In this document: one piece after another, positions 32,941 to 43,266 of the stretch
Layout of the letters: each line of letters opens with the position of its first letter
Position numbering within the stretch: position 1 is the stretch's first letter
From: Mugil cephalus
Lineage: Eukaryota > Chordata > Actinopteri > Mugiliformes > Mugilidae
DNA length: 64,000 nucleotides
Reading direction: 5' to 3'
Assembly (NCBI RefSeq): GCF_022458985.1
Contig: NC_061790.1
Location: 17,774,397 to 17,838,396, forward strand
Made by a program: the position numbers and the translations under genes
Notes under the pieces: model-generated
The model's input: only the letters and a program-made list of their open reading frames with translations
Databases searched by the model: none
Told to the model about the DNA's origin: nothing

Positions 32941-34250
32941 ATTGTATTTATTGTGTTTATTGGGATCCCCATTAGCTACTGCCCATCAACAGCTAATCTT
33001 CCTGGGGTCCACACTTAAAATAAAACAGTAAAAAAAACAGTAATAAAATAAAACAATGACAACAACAAAAACACAACCTTTTGTGAAACTATTAAATTCA
33101 CATTCTTTCATTCAACTAAACTCACAGTGAATGAAATAACACTACTAAATGACAATAACAATAACCAACAACAGTCATTATTAATAATCACCATCATTAC
33201 AATAATTAATAATGAATTGAATACCGACACATATATCTCTTTGTATGTGTGTGTGCGTGCGAACTTATGTATATGTGTCCAATCTATACCTCAATTCCTT
33301 TGAGCTGCTGATGGTTTTTCAATTGGAAGGATTTATTTTTTTCTTCAATAATATGTTTTGACAGTGCTACCAATGCTCTATATAGCACTGTTTTTAACAC
33401 TGATTTTTTTTTTTTAGCTTTAGGCAGTTGATAGCAACCTCTTGTGGCATGATCTGTTTGATATGCATGTACAACGGAGCTTAAAGTTAACTGATTATAT
33501 AGACAGGTAGGATGTTTTAATAATCTAATATTTTTTAAAAAGACTAGGAGTAATACTTTCAGCCTTTCAGTGACTTTAATCCAAGAGAGCGTGTTTATGT
33601 GCTAGTCATCTATTCTAGTACCACTGTTAATTGTGTGTTTAGGATATCGCTGATTTCTTTTACTGTGGGTGCATGTACACATATTGTTGTGTCATCAGAA
33701 TACATGGACACTTTGGCTTTCTCCAGCACCAGAGGAAAGTCATTTGCAAGTATAGATGGAGTATAGTAACGGACCTAGTGAACTCCCAACCTGTCTAGCT
33801 TCTGAGGAGCAACCATTGAAAAAAACTCTTTGAGTTCTATTAAAAATATAACTCTCCAACTATGCTATTGCTGTTTGGGTGAAGCCATAACACCTAAGTT
33901 TATTAATTAACAGTCCGTTGTCAAGTGCACCAAAGGCTGCACTGTAATCGAGTAGTACTGCTCCCACCATATTTTTCCTGTCTACCTCTCTCAACTAGTC
34001 TGTCATTTGTGTAAGTGCTGTAGCGGTTGAGTAGCCCTGCCTATAAGTATGTTGGTATTTACTTAGCAAGTTGTTCTCAGAGAAAAAGTCTTGTATTTGA
34101 TAGAATGCAATTTTTTTCTACAATTTTATTTAGAACTGGTGTCAAGCTAATTGGTCAGCTGTTAGAACCAGTGAAGGCACTCTTGGTATTCTTTGGAAGA
34201 GGTATCACTCTAGCTTCTTTCCATCTTAGCGGACAGCTATTATCTTAAAA
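32941..34250 (-). mobile_element. another LINE relic, minus strand, with YSDD
   Basis: The left end (32950-33010, 'TTATTGGGATCCCCATTAGC' then 'TCTTCCTGGGGTCC') is a typical 3' end of one fish LINE family. On the minus strand 34245-34090 gives 'CPLRWKEARVIPLPKNTK' and 'AFTGSNSRPISLTPVLNKI', and 33760-33690 gives 'LPLVLEKAKVSMYSDDTT', where the catalytic YADD reads YSDD. Multiple stops. It interrupts the L2 copy on its left and abuts a Rex1-like copy on its right. Confidence 0.65.
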
Positions 34251-34254
34251 ACTG

Positions 34255-35280
34255 AAAGACACCGCGCAGACGTTGTAGGCCAAAACGAATAGTGAGGGTC
34301 TGCTGGGTACGCCTGGCGGAAGAACCTGTTAAGATGGTCTTCAATTCCCACCTCTGACAGAGTTTCAACCGTGTCCCGGGGGCTGTGGGGGACATTGAGT
34401 CTGAACAGGCTGTGTTCCATTCCACCATTGTTGAGGCGGCTGTTGCGAGGCGTGGCTGCAAGGTCGCTGGTGCTGGTCATGGCGGTAATCCCTGAACACA
34501 CTGGTGGACACCAGAGATGAGGGGAGTCGTCAAGCAGAAGGAGGCCTACATGGCATGGTTGGTCTGTAGGTCTCCGGAAGCTGTTGACCAATACTGGATG
34601 ACTAAGTGTACTGCGGCCAGTGCAGTCGCTGAGGCAAAAACTCAGTTGTTGGAAGAGTACAGTGAGGCTATGGAAGAAGATTATCGGTCGGCTCCAAACA
34701 GGTTCCAGCAAACTGTCCGGCACCTCAGGGGCAGCAGGCGACAAGCGGTGGAGGGAATATGAGGAACTTTGCAATCCCACCAACACGTATTCCATAGTGG
34801 AAAAAGAGCCAGAGGGCCCGGGGTTGGGCTGTCCAATCATTGGGGCAGAAGTTGCCGAGGTTGTGAAACAATTCCCCGGTGGCCAAGCTCCAGGAGAGGG
34901 TGAGAATACACTCTGGGTATCTTAAGGCTCTGGATGTTGTGGGACTGTCCTGGTTGACACGCTTCTGCAAGATTGCACATCAGTTGCAGTGCCTTTGGAG
35001 TGGCAGGGTGGTGGTTCCCATCTTTATAAAGGGGACCAGAGGGTGTGTTCCAACTATAGGGGATCACACTCCTCAGCTTCCCCAGGAAAGTCTACACCAA
35101 GGTGCTGAAAAAGAGGGTTTGATCGATAGTTGAACCTCAGACCGAGGAGGAACAATACTGTTTTCGTCCTGGCCATGGAACCATGGATCAGCTCTTTACC
35201 CTCACTAGGGTGCTGGAGGGGAAATGGGAGATTGCCCAACCAGTCCACATGTGTTTAGTGGATTTGGAGAAGGATTAGGA
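34255..35280 (+). mobile_element. Rex1-like LINE fragment
   Basis: Three frames together follow a Rex1-type fish LINE. 34320-34460: end of endonuclease ('DGLQFPPLTEFQP' region). 34517-34760: 'VKQKEAYMAWL', '.AVAEAKTQLLEEYSEAME', '.RSAPNRFQQTVRHLRGS'. 34790-34990: 'PTNTYSIVEKEPEGPGLGC', 'GAEVAEVVKQFPGGQAPGEG', 'LKALDVVGLSWLTRFC'. 35100-35270: '.PRRNNTVFVLAMEPWISS' frame debris and 'PVHMCLVDLEKD'. The 3' half is gone. It shares blocks with 49.6-50.5 kb. Confidence 0.7.
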
Positions 35281-35309
35281 TTAGCATTAGGCCTATATAC
35301 AAGTTAGCA

Positions 35310-36030
35310 AAAACAGTGTCCAAGGTGCTCGGCTGTTTGACCAGTTGCATAGCAACAATGGCATGGATCATGTCAAATGGCGTCTCCTTGTATTTGTACT
35401 TATGAGGGAGGGATGTAAATTCCAACGGAGCATGTCCGCACGTACAGACTGAATCGGGGCACAGATGTACTGTTGTCCTATGAACCAGATCTTCAAAGCA
35501 CTTCTCATGACACAGTCCCTTTGGGTCCCATCAAGCGCACACAGTCCATCGATCCTGCTGCCAAAGACCTCACGATCCCCTTGGGGACAGACAGCACCAC
35601 CAACCCGAAGCTCCTTCTCCGCTCCTCCACCACCAACTCCAGCTTGGCATCCCCAGGACTTGTTCGGAGGTTTAGCGGGAATCTCACCTGGCATCCAAAG
35701 CACTTAGGCCTCCCTCCGGGCAGCTCAGGGGACACGGACAACGTTAGCAGTTGATAGCAGGAACACAAAACCAGACACAACGGCTGCTCCGCCAAATGCC
35801 ACAGCCAACGACCAACGACACAGCCAAAAAAAAAAAGTCCAGAGAAAAATAATATAAAAACAGTACAAAAAAAAACAAAAACGACCATAAACCATTTTGA
35901 TTGGTTCAAGGCACAGAGAAAACAACAAGTCAGACAAAAATCAAACATTAACACACCAACAACAATCCAAAAAGGTTATTCTTCACGGAGCCACTGGCAA
36001 CATGCAGTCACTCTTTCAGGCGCCTTTTTC
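35310..36030 (-). repeat. dispersed repeat shared with 62.46-63.14 kb, minus orientation
   Basis: The reverse complement of this segment is colinear with 62463-63140. It starts (on minus) with 'GGCGCCTGAAAGAGTG', continues through a T-rich block, 'GAGCTGCCCGGAGGGAGGC', 'CTTTGGATGCC' and 'GTTGCTATGCAACTGG', and ends at 'CACCTTGGACACTG'. Frames are open over 80-150 codons on both strands, but none matches a protein I know. Confidence 0.6.
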
Positions 36031-36034
36031 AAAA

Positions 36035-36890
36035 TAAATAAATAAAAATATAATAATAACATGAGTAAACACGAAATGCAGTTTTAATTGAGGGTTTTTA
36101 TTATAAAAGGAAAAATAAATCCAAACTTACATGGCCTTGTATGAAAACATGGTTGCCCTCCCATCAAGAAATCAATTCAATAGGACCTGGCTGACAAAGT
36201 GAATTAGACCAAAATATCCTCAAAAGTTACACATCATGCTGAGTTCCAAAGAAATTCAGGAACAGTGGGGGCCATTATCCACAAATGGCAAAAAATTTTC
36301 ACAGTGGCCTTCCCAGGAGTGACCAGCTGTCCAAATTTAGCCCAAGAGTTCAGCAACTACTCATCCAAGAGGTCACAAAAGACCCCACAACAACATTCAA
36401 AGTCCTCACTTGTCTCTACTTGTTAATATTAGTGTTCATGATTCCAGCATAAGAAAAAGACTGGGCTAGTTAAAATAGCGTTCATGGCAGAGTTGAAAGA
36501 CCAAAAGCACTGCTGAGCAAAAAGAACATAAACGCTCATCTCAGTTTGGCCAGAAAACGTCTTGATGATCCCCAAGATTTTCAGAAAATACTCTGAGGAC
36601 TGATGAGACGTAAATTTAACTTTTTGGAAGGTGTGTGTGCCATTACATCTGACGTGAAAGTAACACCACATTTCAGAAAAAGAGCATCATAGCAACAGTA
36701 AAATATGGTGGTGGTAGCGTCATTCCTACATATGGTGTCTCCATTGTTATGACCTCTCACAGGATGCAGAATCCCACATCTGATTGGACATGTGAGGCTT
36801 GTGTTTACCGTCATCACAAAACAGGAACTAACAAATACCAAGTCTTGTACAGGACTAGTAAGTAAGGACATCCATTAACACATCTTGGGG
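36035..36890 (+). mobile_element. Tc1-like transposon relic
   Basis: 36120-36420 resembles the first half of the 28.7-kb copy ('TCAATAGGACCTGGCTGACAAAGTG' block, 'CAGGAGTGACCAGCTG' block). 36590-36720 reads 'AAAATACTCTGAGGACTGATG' and 'AAAGAGCATCATAGCAACAGT', then 'AAATATGGTGGTGGTAGCGT', the block before the second catalytic Asp. It stops there. Many breaks. Confidence 0.65.
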
Positions 36891-37075
36891 CATCTGAATC
36901 TTAATCTTAATCTTACACCAAAGCGTAATGAGCGCTAAGAATAAAGAAAACTAATGATTGAGTTATACCTTAATGCTGATCATAACAGAATTTTAAAGAA
37001 ACACGTTGAACTGCATTTCTGACTGTTTACTTGATTCTGACTTTATGCTTTAGGGAATTGCAGGCTCACACAAGA
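36891..37075 (+). promoter_or_regulatory. leader of 37.1-kb TAAR with candidate splice acceptor
   Basis: A branch-point-like TTCTGAC (37034-37040) is followed by a T-rich run and two AGs. The second, in GAATTGCAG (ending 37063), lies exactly 12 nt before the ATG, as in five other copies. No TATA box stands out. Short, inferred. Confidence 0.35.
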
Positions 37076-38062
37076 ATGGAAATTGAAGTCAGTGTCAACA
37101 GGACCAATGTTTTCACTCCGATTAATCCCTGCTACAAAGTAGATGTCTCTTATACACTGACAAAAACCCCGTCCACAATATGTGTTTTGTTTCAAATTTT
37201 TCTTGGCTCATGCTCTGCTGTAACTGTATGTGGAAACCTCCTCGTAATCACCTCCATCATTTACTTCAAACAGCTGCACACTCCTACTAACTCTCTCATT
37301 CTCTCTCTAGCTGTGTGTGACCTGCTTGTTGGCTTGTTAGTGTTTCCTCTCACCATGGAATTCTCCATAAGCTCATGTCTCTACTATGGTGATTTATTTT
37401 GCAAAGTTCGAGGCAGCTTTGAGGTGTCACTGTGCACATCGTCTATTCTGAATTTGTGTTGTATTTCTGTCGACAGATATTATGCAGTGTGTCAGCCTCT
37501 GACATACAGAACTAAAATGAATCATAACACCGTTAGTCTCATGATCCTGCTTAGTTGGTTTATCTCTGTGCTGATTGCAATTAGCTTCATAATTGTTGGA
37601 GTAAACCGGGAGAAATGTGCTGAAAAATGTTTTAATGACACTGTAATAGTAGACACAATGGCACTTGTTTTCTCATTTTACCTCCCTGTGATTGTAATGC
37701 TCTGTATCTATCTGAAGATTTTCCTTGTTGCACAGAGACAGGCACGCAGCATCCAGAACACAACAAAGTCTGGAGCAACCATCAATAAGATGGAGAGGAA
37801 GGCCACCAAAACTCTGGTTATTGTTATGGGAGTTTTTCTTTTATGCTGGCTGCCTTTCTTTCTTTGTACCACAGTTCTTTCTTTCAGTCGTGTTTACATG
37901 CCACTTCCTCTGACTGAACTACTGAACTGGCTTGCACTGTCAAATTCAATGCTGAACCCATTCATTTATGCCTTCTTTTACAGCTGGTTTCGTTCAGCTT
38001 TCAGAATGATCATTTCTGGTAAAATAATTCAGGGTGATTATACCAACTGCAAACTGTTCTGA
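37076..38062 (+). CDS. trace amine-associated receptor with Glu at 3.32
   Basis: Intact ORF of 328 residues. NRT at 8-10, Cys19, N1.50 at 54, D2.50 at 82, C3.25 at 109, DRY at 133-135, ECL2 Cys 181 and 185, P5.50 at 204, '[17 protein letters not shown]' before TM6, 'LLCWLP', and '[12 protein letters not shown]' in TM7. The remarkable point is residue 116 (position 3.32): 'RGSFEVSL' with GAG at 37421-37423, where all other copies have Asp. The carboxylate is kept but the side chain is one carbon longer, so the amine pocket should be narrower. An Asp at 193 (5.39) lies near the extracellular end of TM5. Start taken at the ATGG aligned with paralogs. The 27.5-kb fragment is its closest relative. 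Confidence 0.95.
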   Translation: MEIEVSVNRTNVFTPINPCYKVDVSYTLTKTPSTICVLFQIFLGSCSAVTVCGNLLVITSIIYFKQLHTPTNSLILSLAVCDLLVGLLVFPLTMEFSISSCLYYGDLFCKVRGSFEVSLCTSSILNLCCISVDRYYAVCQPLTYRTKMNHNTVSLMILLSWFISVLIAISFIIVGVNREKCAEKCFNDTVIVDTMALVFSFYLPVIVMLCIYLKIFLVAQRQARSIQNTTKSGATINKMERKATKTLVIVMGVFLLCWLPFFLCTTVLSFSRVYMPLPLTELLNWLALSNSMLNPFIYAFFYSWFRSAFRMIISGKIIQGDYTNCKLF

Positions 38063-39549
38063 ACAGCCCTGCCCTAGACCCTCTGACCTCCCTCTCCATT
38101 TGATGACCTGTAATATTCAATATAATGATAACTACGACAGCTGTAATTTATAAAAAATTAATCAACTAAAACCTATATGTGAAGATTTATTCTATATGTT
38201 TACGTACAACACGACAAACAACACACAAAGTAGGAGTTTTGATGGTTTAGGTAAAAGTGGTTAAAGTCTCACTGCCTAGACAAAGTGTCAGGAGTCATTT
38301 TGTCAGTTTACTTTGTCTTTTATTTCTTTGCTGTTTTACAACATTACTTTTGGACTTAAACTAAATGGTTGTTTTCCTTATTTAGATTCCAATGTTCTGG
38401 ATGTTATGTCTGATGTACTTTTAAAATTAGCTATATATGAACAAGCAGCTAAAAGTATATAAAAACCCTTTTTTTTAAAACTGTGTCAAAAGCCTTTTTG
38501 ATTTACCTTTTCCTTATTAGACTCCTCTGATAACCATATATTGAGTTTCTATCTGGCATCTCGTCACTCTGGTCAGATGATAAAGCAGTGACAGAGTAGG
38601 CCGTTGTTAGGGTATCTCTGAAGACAACACCAGATGATTTAATGCATGAGGAATCCCAACAGCAACTGCTCCATGTTACTCTTTTGCACTTTTGCAGTTG
38701 TATGTTATTCTTCCCTCCACACAGATAAGGTACATATTGTGACAACCGTTTTGTGACTTATGCCAGCAGGTTTCCTGAGTAGACTGCAGCATTGTTTGAC
38801 TATTACCAATTTGAAAACCACTCCGAATGTTTCCCTTTGTTTTAGTGGAAAAAAGTACATTATAAGAGTGTTTACATTTAACAAATTGCACTGTTACAAA
38901 ACATGTAATGAACAACTGGACATTTTTAAAAAGAAGTGAAACCCAGGAATAGCAGTTACTTTTATTGGAAAAATTGCAGCTAACATCTTCAGTGTAATGC
39001 CTTTTGCAAATTCTTATCTCGTAGCGCTGACATGAGGTATATAAATCAAGGTTCAGCTGCAAATTATCAGGGGAAAAAAATGACGAGATCCAGAATGTCA
39101 AAACAAATATGAATCATAAAGATGAACATGTTAGCTATTGTCAAGGATCGGATAAGAATATAAAAATGTCTTACTGAGGATGCAATAAAAAAAAAAGAAA
39201 TAAATGCTATGCAATGCTATGGTGAAAGTGTGAATGTGTTAGCATTTGCCAATAAGTAAGCATGCCAACTTTAATATTTAATTTAAAGTACAGTCTCACA
39301 GAGACTGGGGTAGAAACAATCTCAAGAAAAGAGCAGTACTCTCTGGTGGGGGCGTGCAGACAAGGATCATAAGCTTTTATAAGTTTTCCTGTTTCAAAAA
39401 AGTTGTTGCGTAGAAGTTCATAAATAATAAACCTGTCTCCAATGACATATCCATATTTGATGAACACAATTTCCTCTGTAGAAACTTTTGTGTGTGTGTT
39501 TTTTTTGGGGGGGGGACATAACCTCATGAGTTGAAATTGCTGTTTGGTT
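38063..39549. other. intergenic, no recognised gene
   Basis: 3' flank of the TAAR, then unremarkable DNA. A minus-strand frame of 141 codons (38676-39101) is cysteine-rich but has no ATG at its start, no domain I recognise and no relative elsewhere in the window. I leave it uncalled. Confidence 0.4.
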
Positions 39550-39810
39550 GTGGTATATAGTGTTGTCACGATACCAACATTTTGGTATCGGTACCGGTAC
39601 CAACATGTTTTTCGATACTTTTTCAAATAAAAAGAGCACAAAAAATGTCATTACTGACTTTATTTTAATAGAAAGTCTTAGAACAAGAACACAATTTTTA
39701 AATAAATAATATAAAAAACAGTTCAAAACACTAGGCCTTTCTGATTGCACTCAAAACAATGTAAATCACCATGTCTACATGTATGGCAAAAAGTTTTAAA
39801 AATCACTGTG

Positions 39811-39931
39811 ATAATATAATATAATATAATATAATATAATATAATATAATATAATATAATATAAAATAATATAATATAATATAATATAATATAATATAAT
39901 ATAATATAATATAATATAATATAATATAATA
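39811..39931. repeat. (ATAAT)n microsatellite
   Basis: About 120 bp of the 5-bp unit ATAAT with one interruption, inside the hAT element. Confidence 0.95.
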
Positions 39932-40305
39932 GGTTATTTAAACCAGAGTTTTGTGGTAATTGCAATGCAGCTCTAACTTGTTTTCTTCCAGAGTTACTTT
40001 TGTGGAGAGCGAAGGGGGGTGGTGTTACTTGCTTTTAACACTGAATGTGGCTTTTTTCCATGGGTATATTTATTACCTGTCGTTCCCTCAACTCGGTGTG
40101 CAGGTCTGGAGTGTTGGAGGTGTTTCCACCCTTAGCCAGGCACGTTTTAAAACACCGTTTGCATAGTGGTGTGTCGGTGTTAAAATACCTTGCCATGCTC
40201 ATTTGTTTTCAAACTGAAGTAGTGCCATATCGCACTTCGTGCCCCTGCTGTGTCCACAAGTTGTGGCGTGGTGAGCGTTGCAGCAGCCATTCTCCTCTCC
40301 ATGCT

Positions 40306-40309
<4 letters not shown>

Positions 40310-40351
<42 letters not shown>

Positions 40352-40376
40352 TGTGTGTGTGAGTGTGTGTGTGTGT
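40310..40376. repeat. (TG)n microsatellite
   Basis: About 67 bp of TG with two GAG interruptions, inside the hAT element. A shorter (TA)n follows at about 40489-40515. Confidence 0.95.
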
Positions 40377-40488
40377 CTCTCTCTCCCTCCCCACCTGTGC
40401 AATAATTTATTAATGTGCAATAATTCATGTTCACCTCATCTCTTAGGAACACTGGTTTCACTTCACTTATACTTGTTCATATTGATTG

Positions 40489-40519
<31 letters not shown>

Positions 40520-40924
40520 TACTGGGATCAGTAAAGTAATTCTGATTCTGACCTCTCTCTCTCGCGCGCGCTCTCTTGCTTGCTTTTTCTTTTTTTCTCC
40601 TCAAGCTCTTCTTGCTCCTATCAGCTCTAGTTACAACGCGGTGACATCTCGTGACGACGTAGCCGTTGTTGCCGGCGGCGCTGCAAGTACCAGTCCCATC
40701 CAAATGCAGTATAGTACCGTTTTAAATGTCTCAGTACCCCGGTACTAAATTAGTACCGGGGTACTGAACAACCCTAGTGGTATATTGTGTGTGGTGACTT
40801 TGTATATTAATTGCTGTGCGCCGTTCACCCCATGAGCTGTGCATTGGTTTTTATTGTCACATTATAGTTTCAATCTTGAGTATTTGATGTACTGACATTG
40901 AGCACTGCTCCAAAAGGAAGACTC

Positions 40925-41175
40925 CCATGTTAAAAAAAAGTTGAACTTTACAGCAGTATTAAACATGTCAATAGCTTATTTCACTATTCAAGATAACTGT
41001 ACTGGGGGTGATTTTTTTTTGTCACTCATTAATTTACATTTTATTAAGGTTTAAAATTTTACATAATTAAGGGAATTCAGGCTTTGAGTGACAGGTGGTA
41101 GCCTGAGCTAACAGGCTCAGAATCCAATGGGTGACGTCACGGTGGGTTTAGGATTAGCATAGTATATACAGTCAA
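40925..41175 (+). repeat. unclassified dispersed repeat, copy 2
   Basis: 'CTTTACAGCAGTATTAAACATG', 'GGTTTAAAATTTTACATAATTAAGGG', 'GAGTGACAGGTGGTAGCCTGA' and 'CCAATGGGTGACGTCACGGTGGG' blocks in the order of copy 1, with the middle 'GGCGGAGT..CATCCAACATGGCG' part deleted. (Blocks abbreviated to their recognisable cores.). Confidence 0.6.
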
Positions 41176-41177
41176 TG

Positions 41178-41265
41178 GTTAACATTGACGTTTGCCCTGC
41201 GATAGGCTGGCAACTTGTCTAGGTTGTACCCCACCCTAGTGCAGGATTAAGCGGTACGGAAGATG
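41178..41265 (+). mobile_element. 3' part of V-SINE-like element
   Basis: 'GCCCTGCGATAGGCTGGC', 'TTGTACCCCACCCT' and 'GGATTAAGCGGTACGG' are the familiar 3' domain of teleost SINEs. The 5' tRNA-like part is absent here but is present in the 44.2-kb copy. Confidence 0.6.
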
Positions 41266-43266
41266 AGATGAGGTTAACATTGACTAGTCGAGGACGTATG
41301 TTAATAAAAACACAGTTGCTTTGCAACAATAAAATCCATATTCTTGACCTTAAGACATATTGTAGCATCACACAAAGGAAGCTATGGGGCGTAGCCCACG
41401 TCAACACCATAAACTCTTAGACACTTCTAATATGCGGTTCTAGCAAAAAAACAACACTCCAAAGTAAAAATGTCAAACTTATGTACTTATGTTCAGTGTT
41501 GCGAAGTTAGTTGTCAATACTATGCGCCACAGATATGTAGAGTCTAGGTAAATCATAAGATACGATAATGTAGCAGGGATAATAATAAAAAAAAGTAGTT
41601 TATCTACAAAGCCTTATACGTGCATAATTAGACTTTAGAAAATGATATTCACCAGCAAATTGTTGATTTGCAGCCTTGTTTTCTCTGTTACATTTGGTGA
41701 AGTTGTTAACTGACCATCGTTGAAAGAATTTTCACCATTCTTCTGCTAGCATTAGCAGATGCCTTTTCAGATGAGTGTGTAATGCAGTAGTATGTTTGTT
41801 GTATTTCAGAACTGACTTACATATTTTGCATGTGTAACCCCAGTCTTATGTAGCTAATGAATACCGACTGACAAATAATGGGGTGTGTAGTTGCACTACA
41901 ATAGGACAGGGCCTTCCATCTGGAAATGGCGCTATATACCTGTGCAAAGGATTATAATAAACTAACGTAGCAGTGCTTCCAATAATGTCTAAGAAGTAAA
42001 CACAAAATTTGGTACTTCTCCTTTACAATAGAAGTTCACTTTAACCTTCACCTTTGTAATTATAACAAAGGTTTTAGTTGGAACAAGAATTGTTTATTAC
42101 AAGGTTAGGATTTAGTTATTTGTAAATTAGTTAACTGGTTCACTGATGACCTTTAGGTATCCACTAATAACAACACTTATGGCAGTTATGACCCAACAAG
42201 GTCCCTGATGAACCCAAAATGTAAAATGTAAAATAAACCAAAATGACCAGGGCAACTCAAATGTCCATAGCCCACACCCACATTCACACAGGGCTATTAA
42301 GTGCAAATAAAATAAATACGTTGCAGCTATAGGCTAATTCATAGCGAAAAACCCACAATATGTCCTATGCAAATTAGCAATTCCTAGCTGCAGTGCAAAC
42401 ATTAAGCTAAAGGCTAGCATTGATGAGCAATTCAGCTTGTTTTTTACACATTTCAAACAACAGCACCAAAATACATGAATTTACCTCTGGCAGAAGTAAG
42501 GTAATTCACAGAGTTCCAGAAGCTTCCCTGCCCCACAAACAAACGTGGTCTGCCATTTGTGCCAACAAACAATATGAATTGTTTTTTTTTTCTTTTTAAA
42601 ACCAACACCACCCTTTTATCTCTGACTTTAACTGTATATGGAATTACTGTATTTTAACATGTTATAATCCAACACTTTTAAACATATTTACACTTCATGA
42701 ACTGTTATTTATTACCAACATAAACATTTTAACCTCTGTATAAATAAAATCAAGAGCCACAGGGCTACACATGTTACAGTAGAATGGGCTTCATCTTGAG
42801 TGAAGTATTTCCACACACTTGATGAACCGCTGCTTGTCGACTTCCTGCTTAAAGCATCACGGCCCAGCAGTGAATTCGAATCGTCTGTACGATCCCTACT
42901 ATCTTTACACACAGACACACATGGTAGTTTACCGTATGTTAATTCATTTGTTCTCTAGTTTCTACACATCTGATTGGGCAACACGTTCCTAATGAAATAG
43001 AGGGGAGATAAATATCACTCGGGTACTGCAGTGGAACACTGACCACAGAAACTGTCAACAACACAGCATGGGCAACATTAAGGGTATACTAGTTATGGTA
43101 AGGAACTGCTTTGAGAGTTAAAATGAACTGAAAATCTCTTCTTCATTTTTCCCCCCCTTTTAGAATAGTAATGTTCTTTATATTGTACATTACTGCTGAA
43201 CTAAATCCCTATTTTTTAACATGTCTGATCATGAATGACAACTTCATTTCAGTAAGCTATAAGAGT
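41266..43266. other. intergenic; promoter side of 43.3-kb TAAR
   Basis: No gene recognised in 41266-42950. 42970-43020 contains 'CTGATTGGGCAAC', 'TTCCTAATGAAATAG' and 'GAGATAAATA'. A similar string ('CTGATAGGACAAC', 'TCCTAATGAGAT', 'GTGATAAATA') occurs 220-280 bp before the 45.97-kb gene, so it may be a shared promoter block. A T/C-rich run and TTTCAG (to 43252) lie 14 nt before the ATG at 43267. An upstream in-frame ATG at 43171 exists but has no paralog support. Confidence 0.4.

Larger units (their letters stand above)
39558..40776 (-). mobile_element. non-autonomous hAT element with BED-finger remnant
   Basis: The ends are TAGTGTTGTCACG (left) and CAACCCTA (right; complement TAGGGTTGTT), short imperfect inverted repeats. 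An 8-bp GTGGTATA flanks both sides (39550-39557 and 40777-40784), the hAT-size target duplication. On the minus strand about 40250-40085 encodes a broken BED-type zinc finger: 'RSAIWHYFSLKTNEHGKV' then after a 1-base shift 'NTDTPLCKRCFKTCLAKGG' and 'HTELRERQ', as in ZBED-like hAT transposases. The rest of the transposase is missing. The inside also carries (ATAAT)n, (TG)n and (TA)n runs. Confidence 0.8.

Noticed and set aside
38676-39101. 141-codon cysteine-rich minus-strand frame
   Set aside because: Opens with TTG rather than ATG, shows no signal peptide or known cysteine pattern, and has no second copy.
39723-39965. Frame rich in Tyr-Ile-Leu
   Set aside because: Direct translation of the (ATAAT)n microsatellite.
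40199-40461. His-Thr repeats on minus and Cys-Val repeats on plus strand
   Set aside because: Translations of the (TG)n/(CA)n microsatellite inside the hAT element.
43171-43266. Upstream in-frame ATG extending the 43267 TAAR by 32 residues
   Set aside because: No paralog has such an N-terminus, and an acceptor-like TTTCAG lies between the two ATGs; the extension is probably leader or intron.
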